64,000 nucleotides of DNA from Charina bottae (lineage: Eukaryota; Chordata; Lepidosauria; Squamata; Charinaidae): positions 49,962,416 through 50,026,415 of the forward strand of contig JALMGJ010000003.1 in assembly GCA_023362775.1 (NCBI GenBank), in the 5' to 3' direction. The notes under the pieces were generated by a model that ran no database searches, was not told the origin of the DNA, and saw only the letters and a program-made list of their open reading frames with translations. Positions 32,701-43,744 of the stretch are shown here, in pieces. The position numbers were made by a program, and so were the translations under genes. Each line of letters opens with the position of its first letter. The first letter of the stretch is position 1.

Positions 32701-35700
32701 CATTTAGAAGGGTCAGGTAACAAGTGATGAGAAAAATATTTTCTTGAAATTCTGAAGTGTTGCCAGTCAGAGAAGATAATATTGAGGTAGATGGACAACT
32801 AGTTTTACCTGATATAAAGCAGCTTCCAATATTTCCAATCTTAGTGACTATATGAAAATGAAATGAGAATACTGTATGTGGTGCCAGGATCACTTTGAAT
32901 GTTCAAAATATATCAGAAAGAGTCACATGAGACATAATCTGAGATGCTTAGTCTGATATAAAGAACCACATATATCTTTTTTCCAAAAATTGCTCCTGGT
33001 CATTTTTAATATGACTGAAGGACCCAATTATTAAATACATGGAGAGTTATCAGATGAACCATATTTAATTCCAAGTATAATTAGTTTTGATCAAGTTTAT
33101 TTTTTGTCCTGGCTCTGTCCATCTTGTCTTATCCCTGCCTATTTTGCAAAATGACCAACCCAGTACATTACTCAAAGGCCAAGTGCAACCCTTCTCCCCC
33201 CAATATTGCACTGCACCCCTGGGCTAAATGAATGTACATAGCACCTGTGGCCCTCAAAGAAACTGACTGACATTCCAGCTGTACAACAAATCTTCTAGTT
33301 CCCACATGCTACACATAGTGCAGCAGTGAAGGAATGTATGCTGGATAGCATCAACTGTTAAGGTGGTGACCTTCACATGAGTTATTAGGTTGAACTCTCT
33401 TCTGGTGGCTGCCCAGGTGCAGATTAAAAATTCCACAGCACTGTTTGGAGAAGGGCATCCATTTCTGAATCTTTCATAATCAAACGTAGGAGTCCTAAAG
33501 GAAGTAGAGTTTAGTTCCGTTGTGGAAACATTAGAGGAGGAAAACAACTTAAAACTTGCTGTTGTTTCAAATTGGCTAAAATAGTAGTCCAGAGCAGTAA
33601 TAGAATATAAATACTCCCACTTGATGATGAAGTTTGAGATAAAGGTGGCCATAACAGTAACTACTGAAGCATCTTTGGTCAAATGCAAGAAGAGAATTTC
33701 AGCATCTGTAGCCGTACTAAAAATGCCTTTTCCACACAACTATTGGAGATGCAGGAGAACTGTCTTCTTTAGTTCTATAGGGGAAAAAAACAATTAGGAC
33801 AAGCTGGAGAAAATCCTGTTGAGCAAAATATGTCACAGGCACCAATACTAATATCATCCAAGTCCGGCATAAGAATTATGCTAAGCTACTTACTATTTTG
33901 GTGGAAAGCATCCCACTTCAGTTTCCTAGATATGTAGGCAGAATGGGAACAGATTGTTGGATCGCCACCAAATATTTCAGTCAGGAGAATCTGATGCATC
34001 ATGCTTTTGAATCTTACAGGTTTCAACATGGGAAGAATCTGGTGTGGCAAGAGGTGAGAAGTATAGCATGCCAGAGAGGCAAGAAATTATGAGAAAAAAT
34101 CTGCAGTTTTCTTGAAAAAAAATTGTGGTCATTTCCTCCCACTCTAAGTCTTCCTTTCATTTTTCAAAGATCATGTCTTTTTATAGTTATGGAAATAACA
34201 CAGTTCTTTAGACTGAACATAAAGCCCACCTTTAATTTTTTTGTACAACAACCTCAAGGCAGCTGAGATTCCTTAGATCTTGTTGTGTTAAACAAGCAAC
34301 ACTTGGAAAAGGCTAGGAAATATTTTTGTACCATAGATGACATTGTGCCATAGAATTTTCTTGTCTGGACAGTTCTCAAGACATACCCTTATTTCTATTT
34401 CCATGATGTAGCACATGATACAGCACATCTTCACATCTTGCCCATGTCAGCATGAAGATGTCCCACAAGGGTTTTAGAAAACACATCCTCTGATGTAGCT
34501 TTTGTCTCATCCCCAATCCACCATGAAGGCAGATTAAATTTGTCCTTAGCTGTTCCAGTTTTAAAGTAGTGTTTTCTGTCTTCTCCCAACACAAGCCTTG
34601 ACATCATACCTTATGCATGAGCTTGGTGATGACGCAGCCAGGGGCTGGTACTTACGAAGCTTCTATTGGTTGGTTGAAGCAGCTGCAGGTATGTCCCTTC
34701 CCTTCCTCTCCAGTCACTGGGTACTGTCCTCCATGGATCTTTTGGTTTGGGCTGGAGGAGGCAACTACCCATGTAATACCTGACCTATGATTTACAAAGT
34801 AGTGTTCAGGTATTTCATGCACTTCTTAAATACTGGTCTTCTAGAAGACCGCTATGCCTGTTATCAAACAAGTGTTCAATGGCATTTCAAAAGACCAGTA
34901 GCTCTGTCTAAAAAAAGAGAGGCTGTCTGTCAACTTAAACTGCAAAAAAAAAGGCATTGTTGGTTCTGTTCCAAATAAGTGCATCATGTTTTGTGCTGCT
35001 TCTGTTGTAAAGGGGTTTTTCATGGTCATGCTTTCTACTTTTTTTTTTTATTTTGGGAGGAAGGCAGTGCCATTCTGTCTAGTCCAATGCCATTTTCCAT
35101 GCTCCATGGGACTCTTCCAGGGGTTGCCAGCTGCAGCCACTCACTGCCAATACTCCAATTCCCTTGCAGCACTTAATGATTTGGGATCTTTGGGAGCTGG
35201 ATGAAATTGACAAGAGTTCAAACCATTTCCCCTTTTGGCTCAAGAGAAAGGAAGATGGGTAAACCTATGTCCAAAAGCTACCCAGCTGGCAGATCAGTGG
35301 GGCTGAAGATGAGTTGGGATGAAGTAGGAGGGAGCTCCTTTCCACTTCACCTCATGCTCTTCCCCCTCCCCAATGACTTGCTGTCAAGATATTTTTGGAC
35401 ACAGATATAGCAGTCTTCTGGAAGACTAGTATATATCTGTCCAAAAATAGCTCAGCCGACAAGTTGGTAGGGTGGAGGATGGCCAAGACGAAACAGCAGG
35501 GAGCACCCTCAGTGCATTAAACAAGCTGCCTCCTGCCTTACTCTGCAGCCCTCCCCTGGCCCACAAAGAGTTGGACTAATTTTGAAGACAGGTCTACTGA
35601 TCTTTCAGCAGACTTGTAGGTCCATGTTCAGAAATAGCTTGACAGGCTACCAGCATGTAGCATCTCCGCACCAGCAGCCTATTACTCTGGCAACCTGAAA

Positions 35701-36479
35701 AATGGCTAAAACCTTCATTCCAGGCACTTGCCCGTGCTCTCCCAAATCTACCTTGCCAGCCTTTAAGGAGGTTCATTGATGGTGTTTTTTTCCCCATTGC
35801 CTGGTGATGGCACTGGGAAGGAGAGGAAACAAGCTAGAGGAATCTACCAATTGCTACCCATAAGTTGTTGTCTCACAATAAAGCTGTAAGGACTGGACCA
35901 GTCACAAACTTTGTTAATGAGAAAGACCAGAACTCAACTGCTGGGGCAGTGCAAATTAGGCTGGCATAATTTTCTGCCAACTCATAAATGCACGTTAATA
36001 TAGCCATGAGGAAGAGCTCATGGCCTCACAGTCACTCCAATAAAAGAATGGTGTGTTGTTTACTGGTTTGCTGCACTCAAAATTGGTGAGAGCGTACCCA
36101 AGTCCTGAAAGTATTTGATGAAGTATAAACACTTGGGAAGATGTACAAAAGGGACCGGGTGAAAAGCAGTGGTGCAAGGATGCAGCTTGGGAGCAGCAAG
36201 GATGGGGTTTGGGAGTAGCAAATTTTGACTTGTGGTGTGACTGTGCTTTCCCATCCTATCACATTTTCAGGAAAGCATGGGTTTAGCACTCTTTCAAAAC
36301 TCCATCCCTTCACAAGCTCTTTAACAGTTCAGTCAAAAGGCAAAAATCAAAAGGCAGAAACTACAGGCAGTGGACCAGTTCAATTACAGAAGTCAACTGC
36401 AGAATAATAAAGGCAAGTTCTGCTTTTGGTAGACTGCACTCCACTGTGTGGGAACTTCGAGGAATTAGTGCAGCAACAA
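32701..36479. other. intergenic, no gene supported
   Basis: No repeat family recognised. A 161-codon open frame on the minus strand at 33254-33739 has no recognisable domain, low-complexity Ser/Thr/Phe-rich content and no initiation or splice context I can support. From about 35090 to 35800 there is a degenerate tandem with a period of about 170-190 bp (ctgtccaaaa/atagct motifs at 35268, 35438 and 35625). Confidence 0.45.
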
Positions 36480-37840
36480 AATTAGTTGCTGCACTAAGTT
36501 CTGATCTAATGGCTTGTAATCGGGAAGAAAATAAGTGTCTGAAAAGGATGAGAAATCCTCTGAAATGAGATACTGAAAGTGCAATCACAAACACTTCCTA
36601 CTAGAAGGAAAAATGGGAGGCATCTAAACAGCTGCTTTACAAAATGCCAGAAAGAAAAAAGGACATATATAGAACATGGAAAGAGAGTCATATAATCAAA
36701 GAAAGATACAAGACAGTCTCCAGAAATTGTAGGGATTGTGTATCAAAGACTAAACCTCAGAATAGCCAAGGCTTGTGATAAATGCTCAAAACAACAAAAA
36801 GGATCTTTTTCAGGTATACCAGAAACAAACAAACAAAACCCAAAGAGGCCATAGGTCTGTTATGAGGAGAAAGGGGTTAATTGGTAACAGATGATAGCAA
36901 GAAGGCAGAATGACTTACTTTATGTCTGTCTTCTCTCAGAAGGGAAATGAAGCTCTAGTTGGTCATCATTATGGTACTAGGGGAAGGAGGGATTTGCATC
37001 TTGGGATAGACAAGAAGAAGGTAAAAGAATGCTGAGTGAATTTAAATGAATTCAAGTCTCCAAGGCCAGATAAATTACTTCCTGGATATTGAAGGAACCA
37101 GAGGAAGTGATTGGAGAACTACTAACTCTAATCTTTGAAAACTTCTGAAGGAAGATTGTTGAGGTCCCAGAAGAGTGGATGGAAAGCAAATGTTCCTATA
37201 TTCAAAAAAGGGAAGACAGAAGATCCAGGAAATTACAGACCTGTCAGGTTCATGTCTGTACTGGGCAAGGTCCTCCAGTGGATTATTAAACAGTATGTTT
37301 TAAGTACTTGGATTGGAATGCAACAATTAACAAGAGCCAGCATGGGTTTGTCACAAACAAGTTGTGCTAACCTTATCTCCTTTTTTGACAGAGTTACTAG
37401 ATTAATGCATTGGGGGAATGCCATTGACATTCTGTATCCTGACCTCAGTTGAATTCAATGAAGTCTCTCATGATATATTTTCTAATAAAATGATGAAATA
37501 TAGGCTAGATGATACAAATGTTAGGTGAATTCATAACTGGCTGGATGACTGCACTCAGAGAGTTCCATATCTGCTTGGAGAGTAGGTTCAACTGGACTGT
37601 CACAGGACTGTGTCCTGGGCCCTGTACTATATAACATTTCTATTAAAGACTGTGATGAAGGGGTTGAGAAATGATTGTCACATCTGTAGATGACATGAAA
37701 CTAGGAAGAGTGGCTAACACTTTAGAAGACCAAGAGAAGATCCACTAATTTTACGGCGAATTGGAAGCCCCTTTTGGACTTTTTGAGTGAAACAGGAAAG
37801 AATGAAATTATAATATACAGATTTGATGATTAATAATATT

Positions 37841-40080
37841 GTCGAAGGCTTTCACGGCCGGAGTTCGATGGCTGTGTGGCCGTGTTCTGGAAGCTGTGGT
37901 TCCTAACGTTTCGCCAGCATCTGTGGCCAGCATCTTCAGAGGGCAGGAGCACAGACAGAAGCGAAATCTCTGTGCCCAGGTAGAGTGGCAATGTTTTGTT
38001 TGTTTTCTATTTATAGAGCTAAGTTATAGGAGATTAGGTGGAGTTTTTTGTTGTGTTGAAATGTTAAGGAGTGGCTGATGAGCGTGATTAGCATGTTCAT
38101 TCTACTTTGGAGAACCCACTAGATGGAATTGAAATTTTAATACAGAAATTAAAAGACTTTGGGTCGCTAGCAGGGTTTAAAGTGAATTTACAGAAGACAA
38201 AAGTTTTGACTAAAAATATGGACCATCATCAACAAGAGAAATTGAAAGAAATAACAGGATATTCAATGGAAGAAAAAGTAAAATATTTGGAAGTATATTT
38301 AACAGCTAAAAATGTTAAGTTGTTTAAGAATAACTATATTCCACTTTGGATGGATATTAAAAAAGATTTGGACCATTGGGAAAAATTGCAATTATCATTA
38401 TTAGGTAGAATTTCAGCAATTAAAATGAATGTTTTGCCAAGAATTTTACATCTTTTTCAAACACTACCTATATTGGCATCAGAAGAACCTTTTAAACAAT
38501 GGCAGCGAGATATTTCTAAGTTTATTTGGCAAGGAAAAAAACCAAGAGTAAAAGTTTTGCAAGATTCTAAAGAAAGAAGAGGACTAGGTTTGCTGGATTT
38601 GTAACTATATTATGCTGCTTGTTGCTTGGTTTGGATTAAAGAATGGATAATTCTGAAAAATGAAAAATTATTGAATTTGGAGGGACATGAACTAAGATAT
38701 GGATGGCATGGGTATTTGTGGTATGATAAAGTTAAAGTTAATGTAGATTTTAAAAATCATTATATTAGAAGATCCTTATTAAGAATTTGGAATAAATATA
38801 AATTAACTTTATGTTACAAAAGACCTTTATGGATCTCTACGCAAGAAGCATTGTATAGAACAGAAGTAAGAATTAAAGACAAATGGTTAACCTATAAAGA
38901 TTTTTTAAAGAAAGAACAAGAACAATATACAATTAAATCAATAGAAGAATTGGCATCAGAGGGATATACTTTTCAATGGCTTTCATACATGCAACTTGTA
39001 GAGAAATTTAAATCAGACAAGAAAGACTTTGAATTTGAACAAACCAAATCAGAATTCGAGATACAATTATGTGAATCTGATGATCATCTAATTGCTAAAA
39101 TGTATAAACTATTGTTAAAAGGTGAAATGGTAGAGGAACAAGTTAAAGACTGTATGATTAAATGGGCTAAAAATATTGGTTATAATATTCAAATGCAACA
39201 ATGGGAAGATATGTGGACTAAAGGATTAAAATTTACTTTGTGCTATAATTTAAAAGAAAACTTTTATAAGATGATGTACAGATGGTATATGACCCCACAA
39301 AAACTTGCTAAAATGTATGGGAATGTTTCCAACTTATGTTGGAAATGTAAAAAAAAAGAGGGGTCCTTTTACCATATGTGGTGGACATGTGAGATTGCAA
39401 AGAAATTTTGGACTCAAATACATTCATTGATGCAAAATATATTACAAATTCGAGTTCCATTTAAACCGGAATTCTTTTTGTTGGGAATAATTGATGGACA
39501 ACTTGGGAAACAATTTACAAGAATTATGCAATACATGATTACAGCGGCAAGACTTATATATGCACAAAATTGGAAAAATCAGATCTTGCCTACGATACAA
39601 GATTGGATGTTGAAATTGATGGATATGGCAGAGAGTGATAAATTGACATGTTTATTAAAAGAAAATTCAAATTATTATTTTCTTAAAGAGTGGAAACCAT
39701 TAACTGACTATTTACAAGATGCGGGAGGAGCAAAGCTTATATGGGGATTTGAAGACTAAAATATATATAATTTGATATAATAGACAAGAAATGTTCTTTA
39801 ATGTTTTATATAGACCTAGCATGTAAGATAAAATTGTTAAATTACTATGACCAGAGACAAATCGGAAGTTGATTAATTTCTATGTTTCATCTTTATCTTT
39901 TTTCTTTTTACTTTACTACACTTTTTTACTCTCTTTCTTTCTTTGATTTGTATTTCCATTTTCTTTTCTGTTTCAAACTTTTATCTATGTAAATTCAAAA
40001 CCTAATAAAATTTATTTTTTAAAAAAAGGAACCACAACTTCCAGAACACGGCCACACAGCCCGGAAGACCCACAACAGCC
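37841..40080. mobile_element. composite insertion: inverted Penelope-like arms around a truncated L1
   Basis: The whole block is flanked by a 12-bp TSD, attaataatatt (37829-37840 and 40081-40092). The left arm (37841-38100) begins gtcgaaggctttcacggccgg and contains gctgtgtggccgtgttctgg, aagctgtggttcc and acgtttcgccagcatc. The right arm (40028-40080) is the inverted copy of the first 60 bp or so (ggaaccacaacttccag, aacacggccacacagc). Between them is a 3' L1 fragment. I assign the arms to a Penelope-like element from memory of squamate repeats, with moderate confidence. Confidence 0.55.
38101..40027 (+). mobile_element. young L1 LINE, 3' part of ORF2
   Basis: Starts inside the reverse transcriptase, after the FADDLV region (ENPLDGIE...), and runs through the ORF2 C-terminus to the stop at 39757-39759. 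One frame is open for about 550 codons apart from a single in-frame TAA at 38602-38604 (lysine to stop). The C-terminal cysteine motif CWKC-x8-H-x4-C is intact near 39338-39391. The 3' UTR ends aataaaatttattttttaaaaaaa. No endonuclease or catalytic palm remains. It is very similar to the minus-strand copy at 50.6-53.7 kb, indicating one recently active subfamily. Confidence 0.92.
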
Positions 40081-40402
40081 ATTAATAATATTAGTTGACA
40101 ATAGAAAAAATGAATGTTATGTTATAAACTTAGAATAATAGTTTAATGTAAATTTTACTTATAGCTGTTGTAAAAGAAGTTGGGAGTTATTCCTTTTTCT
40201 ATTTCTGTTCTCTTCTTTTTCTTTTTTCGTTCCTGCACTTCTCTTTCTCCTTCTTTATTAGTTTCTGTTAGATATTCTTTGTTTTAAAATTTAATAAAAT
40301 TATTATAAAAAAAAGAAGAAGACCAAGAGAAGATTCAAAAAGAGCTTGCCCTGGAGATCAATTCCAGAACTAATGAATAGCAATTAAAAGGAAGTAGATT
40401 CA

Positions 40403-41210
40403 GGCGTGATGCCTCAGTGGTTAAGACGCCAGGCTTGTCGATCGGAAGGTCAGCGATTTGAAACCCGAGCACTGCGTGCGGAATGAGCTCCCGCACTCGC
40501 CCCAGCTCTTGCCAACTTAGCAATTCGAAAGCATGCAAATGCAAGTAGATAAATAGGTACCACTTCAGTGGGATGGTAACAGCGTTCTGCGCGCGTCATG
40601 CCGGCCACATGACTGCCGAAGCGTCTTCGGACAGCGCTGGCTCTTGTTGTATTTTTTATTTTGTGATCTGAAAAGAATCTGGTTCACAAGCCTCAGTTTA
40701 AAAAGACAAGCTGAGATAATTTTTTCCCTCTTACCTGACAGGCACCAGAAGGTCTGCAGGCACTATGATTCCTTTAACCAAATAAGGTTTATCTTTGTGT
40801 TCTTAAGGTGTTCATTACCATGTAAGGTATTCTAGTCTGGCCAGGCTGACTCTTGGGTAGTCACATGCTAATTGGTTTCTATGGTAAATGATTTTTTATG
40901 ATTAAGAAGTTAAGTTGTATAAAGGTGATCCTTTGTTAAGCCTGCTGGCTCTGCTTATCTGTATCTATTCTAATGAAGATGTGTTTGCCTGCCTCTGTGC
41001 CTCTAGAAGGTAAACAGGATTGTAAATATGTTCTTGTTTTTTTGAATAAATGCAACTTTATTTTTTACTGCAAAAGACTAGTTTATTGATCTCTCTATAC
41101 AAACTTCTAAAAACTCTAAAATTCAAAATAATATTAAAAGCTCTTCAGCTAAGAAACGGAGATGAGCACCGTCCCCTAGAGTCGGACACAACTGTGCAGG
41201 GGGGAAAAAA
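40403..41210 (+). mobile_element. Sauria-type SINE, split by an LTR-like insertion
   Basis: The left part 40403-40644 has A box (tgcctcagtggttaagacg), B-box-like gatttgaaaccc and the Sauria body. The right part 41140-41210 carries gctaagaaacggagatgagcac and agtcggacacaactgtgcagg. The terminal hexamer tail is reduced to an A-run. Inserted in CR1 after agattca, with a weak TSD (agattca/atgttca). Confidence 0.85.
40645..41139 (+). mobile_element. solo-LTR-like insertion
   Basis: About 495 bp inside the Sauria SINE, flanked by gctct (40640-40644 and 41140-41144). It begins TGTTGTAT. It contains a TATA box (TATAAA 40918-40923) and AATAAA (41045-41050) at a spacing typical of an LTR, and near its end ctatacaa complements the start. 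However, about 36 bp follow that point before the target repeat, and no terminal CA is seen, so the 3' boundary is unclear. No coding sequence. Confidence 0.4.
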
Positions 41211-41430
41211 ATGTTCAGGTTCATATTCATATTAGAAGGAATTTCCTGACAGTTAAGAGCTGTCAATCAGTGGAATAGATTGCCTCATGAAGTGGCATGT
41301 TCCTCTTCACTGGAGGTCTTCAAACAGAGGTTGGACAGCCATATGGCCAAAATACTTTAGGAGGTCCTGCACTGAGAAAGTTGATGGGTTAAATGAACTC
41401 TGAGGTCCTTTCAAACTATGATTTGTATTG

Positions 41431-41780
41431 TCTTAAATTTTAGTGGAGCTCGCTCTGGGGACTGGGCAACCAAAAAGTGATGTAATGAAAAAGTTTGATA
41501 ATGTAGCTTGAATGAAAAGGCAGTACTTCCTAGGTAGAAAGTGTGTATTGCATGCAAAAAGTTCTGGAAAATGTTCATTCCCTGACCTCTTTGGATAGGT
41601 TGGGAATGACCACTAAGTCTCTTGTCCCACCTGATATTTTTTTTAAAGATCCTATTAGGTTAAAAGAAAAATGGCCTTTGGAAACTGGCATGCTTCAGAG
41701 CAAAACTCTAGTTTCTAGCACCATCCTTTCTTACAAAAATGCCTCTGAGCCTTATATAGGTCCCACAAGAAATAAAGAAT
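41431..41780. other. intergenic, no gene seen
   Basis: No repeat or gene recognised between the CR1 end and the SINE. Confidence 0.4.
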
Positions 41781-41784
41781 AGTG

Positions 41785-42112
41785 GGTAGAGAATAGTGGG
41801 TTCTAGTCCTGCCTTAGGCATGGAAGCCGGCTGGGTGACCTTGGGCCAATCCCTGTCTCTCAGGCCTAGGAAGGAGCCAATGGCAAACCAGGAATCTGAG
41901 AGTTCTAGTCCCGCCTTAGGCATGAAAGCCGGCTGGGTGACCTTGGGCCAGTCCCTCCCTCTCAGCCCAACTCACCTCACAGGGTTGTTGTTGTGGGGAA
42001 AATAGGAGGAGGAAGGAGTATTAGGTATGTTTGCTGCCTTGAGTTATTTATAAAAAATGGATGGATGGATGGATGGATGGATGGATGGATGGATGGATGG
42101 ATGGATGGATGA
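41785..42112 (+). mobile_element. two CORE-type SINE pieces in tandem with (GGAT)n tail
   Basis: gttctagtcctgccttaggcatggaagccggctgggtgaccttgggcc-type B-box/CORE segments occur twice, at about 41798-41900 and 41905-42055. The first resembles the subfamily at 49.7 kb (ggaaggagccaatggcaaacca); the second has the usual L2-like end. The tail is a GGAT microsatellite at 42056-42112. Confidence 0.75.
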
Positions 42113-42875
42113 TAGAAGCTCCTTCAACCCAGTCTTCATCTGAACGCGTGACTATCAAACTTGGGGGTAGGGGGTGGAATGGAGCAAATTGTGATAGTAA
42201 TACATTGTGAAGGGCAAGAGAACATGTCAGGGAGCAACCTTATCAATTTCCCTCTAGTAAATGGTTGTTTGTAACTGGCCACATCTATTATTGTATCCAT
42301 TTTGTGAGAGCTTCCATAATGTTGAAAATGGAGGGTCTTTTGTGCTTATTTGCCACCATCTAGTGGCCATTTGGATTTCTTCAGCCCAAATCTGATGGCC
42401 ATAAAAGGTAGTAATACTGTGGAGAACACTGAGAAATATAGGATGATTCTGCATTAAGAAGTTTTCTTTGAAAGATTGGTTTGGTTGCAATGATGATCCC
42501 ACAGAAGAAGAAAATGTTCCAGGAGGGATGTTACAAAAAAATTAGGACAAAGGTTTTTTTTCCTTTCTGGATTACTCTCAGTACATGAGGGAAACTCTGA
42601 GAGGCACTTATGACTTAAAATATGAAGAAGAAAGATTGCAATTAGTTACTGAGTGAGCTGTGTAAGAGGAAGGCGTGGGAAACTCTGAGGTAAAGCTGAA
42701 CATTTCTGGAGTTAAAATGCAGTCTTCAATGGTTGAAATATATATATAAAAAATTAAAAATGGCAGGAGAAATTTATGCAGTTCCATCTTGTAATCATTA
42801 TATCTTTTCCAGGGGAATAGCTAGGTTAGCCTGTTGCAGCTAAAACAACAGGAAATCTTGACTATAGCTTTTGTT
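42113..42875. other. intergenic, no gene seen
   Basis: Unique-looking; nothing recognised. Confidence 0.4.
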
Positions 42876-42879
42876 GACT

Positions 42880-42965
42880 ACAGCTGATGAATGGGCTCCA
42901 GTCCATCAGAGTTTATGCTATAATAAATCGCTTAGTCTTTAAGATGCCACAAGACTCTCTGTTGC
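42880..42965 (+). repeat. dispersed repeat copy 3 (gtctttaagatgccacaaga type)
   Basis: ctgatgaatgggctccagtccatcag, tttatgctataataaat, gtctttaagatgccacaagact; the same segments as at 17683 and 24370. Class unknown to me. Confidence 0.55.
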
Positions 42966-43009
42966 TTTCATTATTCAATTATAGTGTTTGTGCCTCACTT
43001 CCTATGTTG

Positions 43010-43265
43010 CACAGAAGTCACATATGAAAGATTTCATACACCTTGCTTGGGACAAAGGAGGTAATAGTTCCTCCTGGGGGTGGTTAGCCCCGTAATACCC
43101 TCCTTTTTTAAGATCTTCCCATCCTCTGGATTCTTATCTATTTATTATTATATTGTATTTTTAAGTGTGTAGGTTTTTGATATTGATTTTAATGTTTTTA
43201 ATGTTGTAAACCACCCAGAGTCCGCTGTCATGGAGATGGGCGGTCATAAATTCAAATAATAAATA
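43010..43265 (+). mobile_element. L2-type LINE 3' end
   Basis: Ends ttgtaaaccacccagagtccgctgtcatggagatgggcgg, then AAATAA tail. The upstream 150 bp is T-rich and resembles L2 3' UTR. Confidence 0.65.
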
Positions 43266-43291
43266 CATAAAGATGTACACACACATTATTA

Positions 43292-43496
43292 TTTTTTATT
43301 TTATTTTATTTTATTTTCTATCCTGCCTTTATTTTTTTTATAAATAACTCAAGGTGGCCAACATAGCTAATACGCCTTCCTCCTCCTCTTTTCCCCACAA
43401 CAACCACCCTATGAGGTGAGTTGGGCTGAGAGAGAGGGACTGGCCCAAGATCACCAATCCGGGTTTCATGCCTCAGGCGGGACTAGACCTCACAGT
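43292..43496 (-). mobile_element. CORE-type tRNA SINE, 3' part
   Basis: An ATTTT-repeat tail, then tcctgcctttattttttttataaataactcaaggtgg, caaccaccctatgaggtgag, tggcccaagatcacc and ggcgggactagacct. The head is lost. Confidence 0.75.
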
Positions 43497-43577
43497 CATT
43501 ATTATGCCCTTCGGATGTATGGAATCCTGATGTTTTCATGTTCACAATATTCTTCTGCCCCATCCTTCCTTCTAAAA

Positions 43578-43740
43578 AGCTGCTTTATACCAAGTTAGAC
43601 AATTTGTCCACCTAATTCAGTATTATTAATATTGATTGGAGAAAAGTAGGGTTTCAGTCAGAGGTCTTTTGACTCTTATTTAGTGATTCTAGGGATGGAA
43701 ACGTGGACTATTACATCCTGAATGCATGTTCTATCACTCA
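43578..43740 (-). mobile_element. tRNA-derived SINE, diverged
   Basis: Minus-strand order: tRNA-like head near 43740 (tgagtgatagaacatgc), then aaaagacctctgactgaaacc, ctgaattaggtggacaaattg and ataaagcagct. Same family as 27196-27395. Confidence 0.5.
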
Positions 43741-43744
43741 CCAT

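Larger units (their letters stand above)
37742..40316 (+). mobile_element. L1 3'-UTR fragment inserted in CR1, itself interrupted
   Basis: Flanked by an 18-bp TSD, agaagaccaagagaagat, at 37724-37741 and 40317-40334. The body consists of 37742-37840 plus 40093-40316 and ends in ttaataaaattattataaaaaaaa, an L1-like 3' end. A second, composite insertion sits within it at 37841-40080. The repeat is a dead 3' fragment. Confidence 0.75.
36480..41430 (+). mobile_element. CR1-superfamily LINE, 5'-truncated, split by nested insertions
   Basis: Left part 36480-37741 includes IFKKGKTEDPGNYRPVRF (reverse-transcriptase fingers), a SQTSCANLISFFDRVT-like segment and tgtcctgggccctgtact (palm region). The right part resumes at 40335-40402 and 41211-41430, with the typical 3' end aggaatttcctgacagt, ggaggtcttcaaacagaggttggacagcca, ctctgaggtcctttc. 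Many stops and frameshifts; no function. It is split by an L1 3' fragment and a Sauria SINE, both themselves interrupted. Family-level name uncertain (CR1 or L3-like). Confidence 0.75.
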
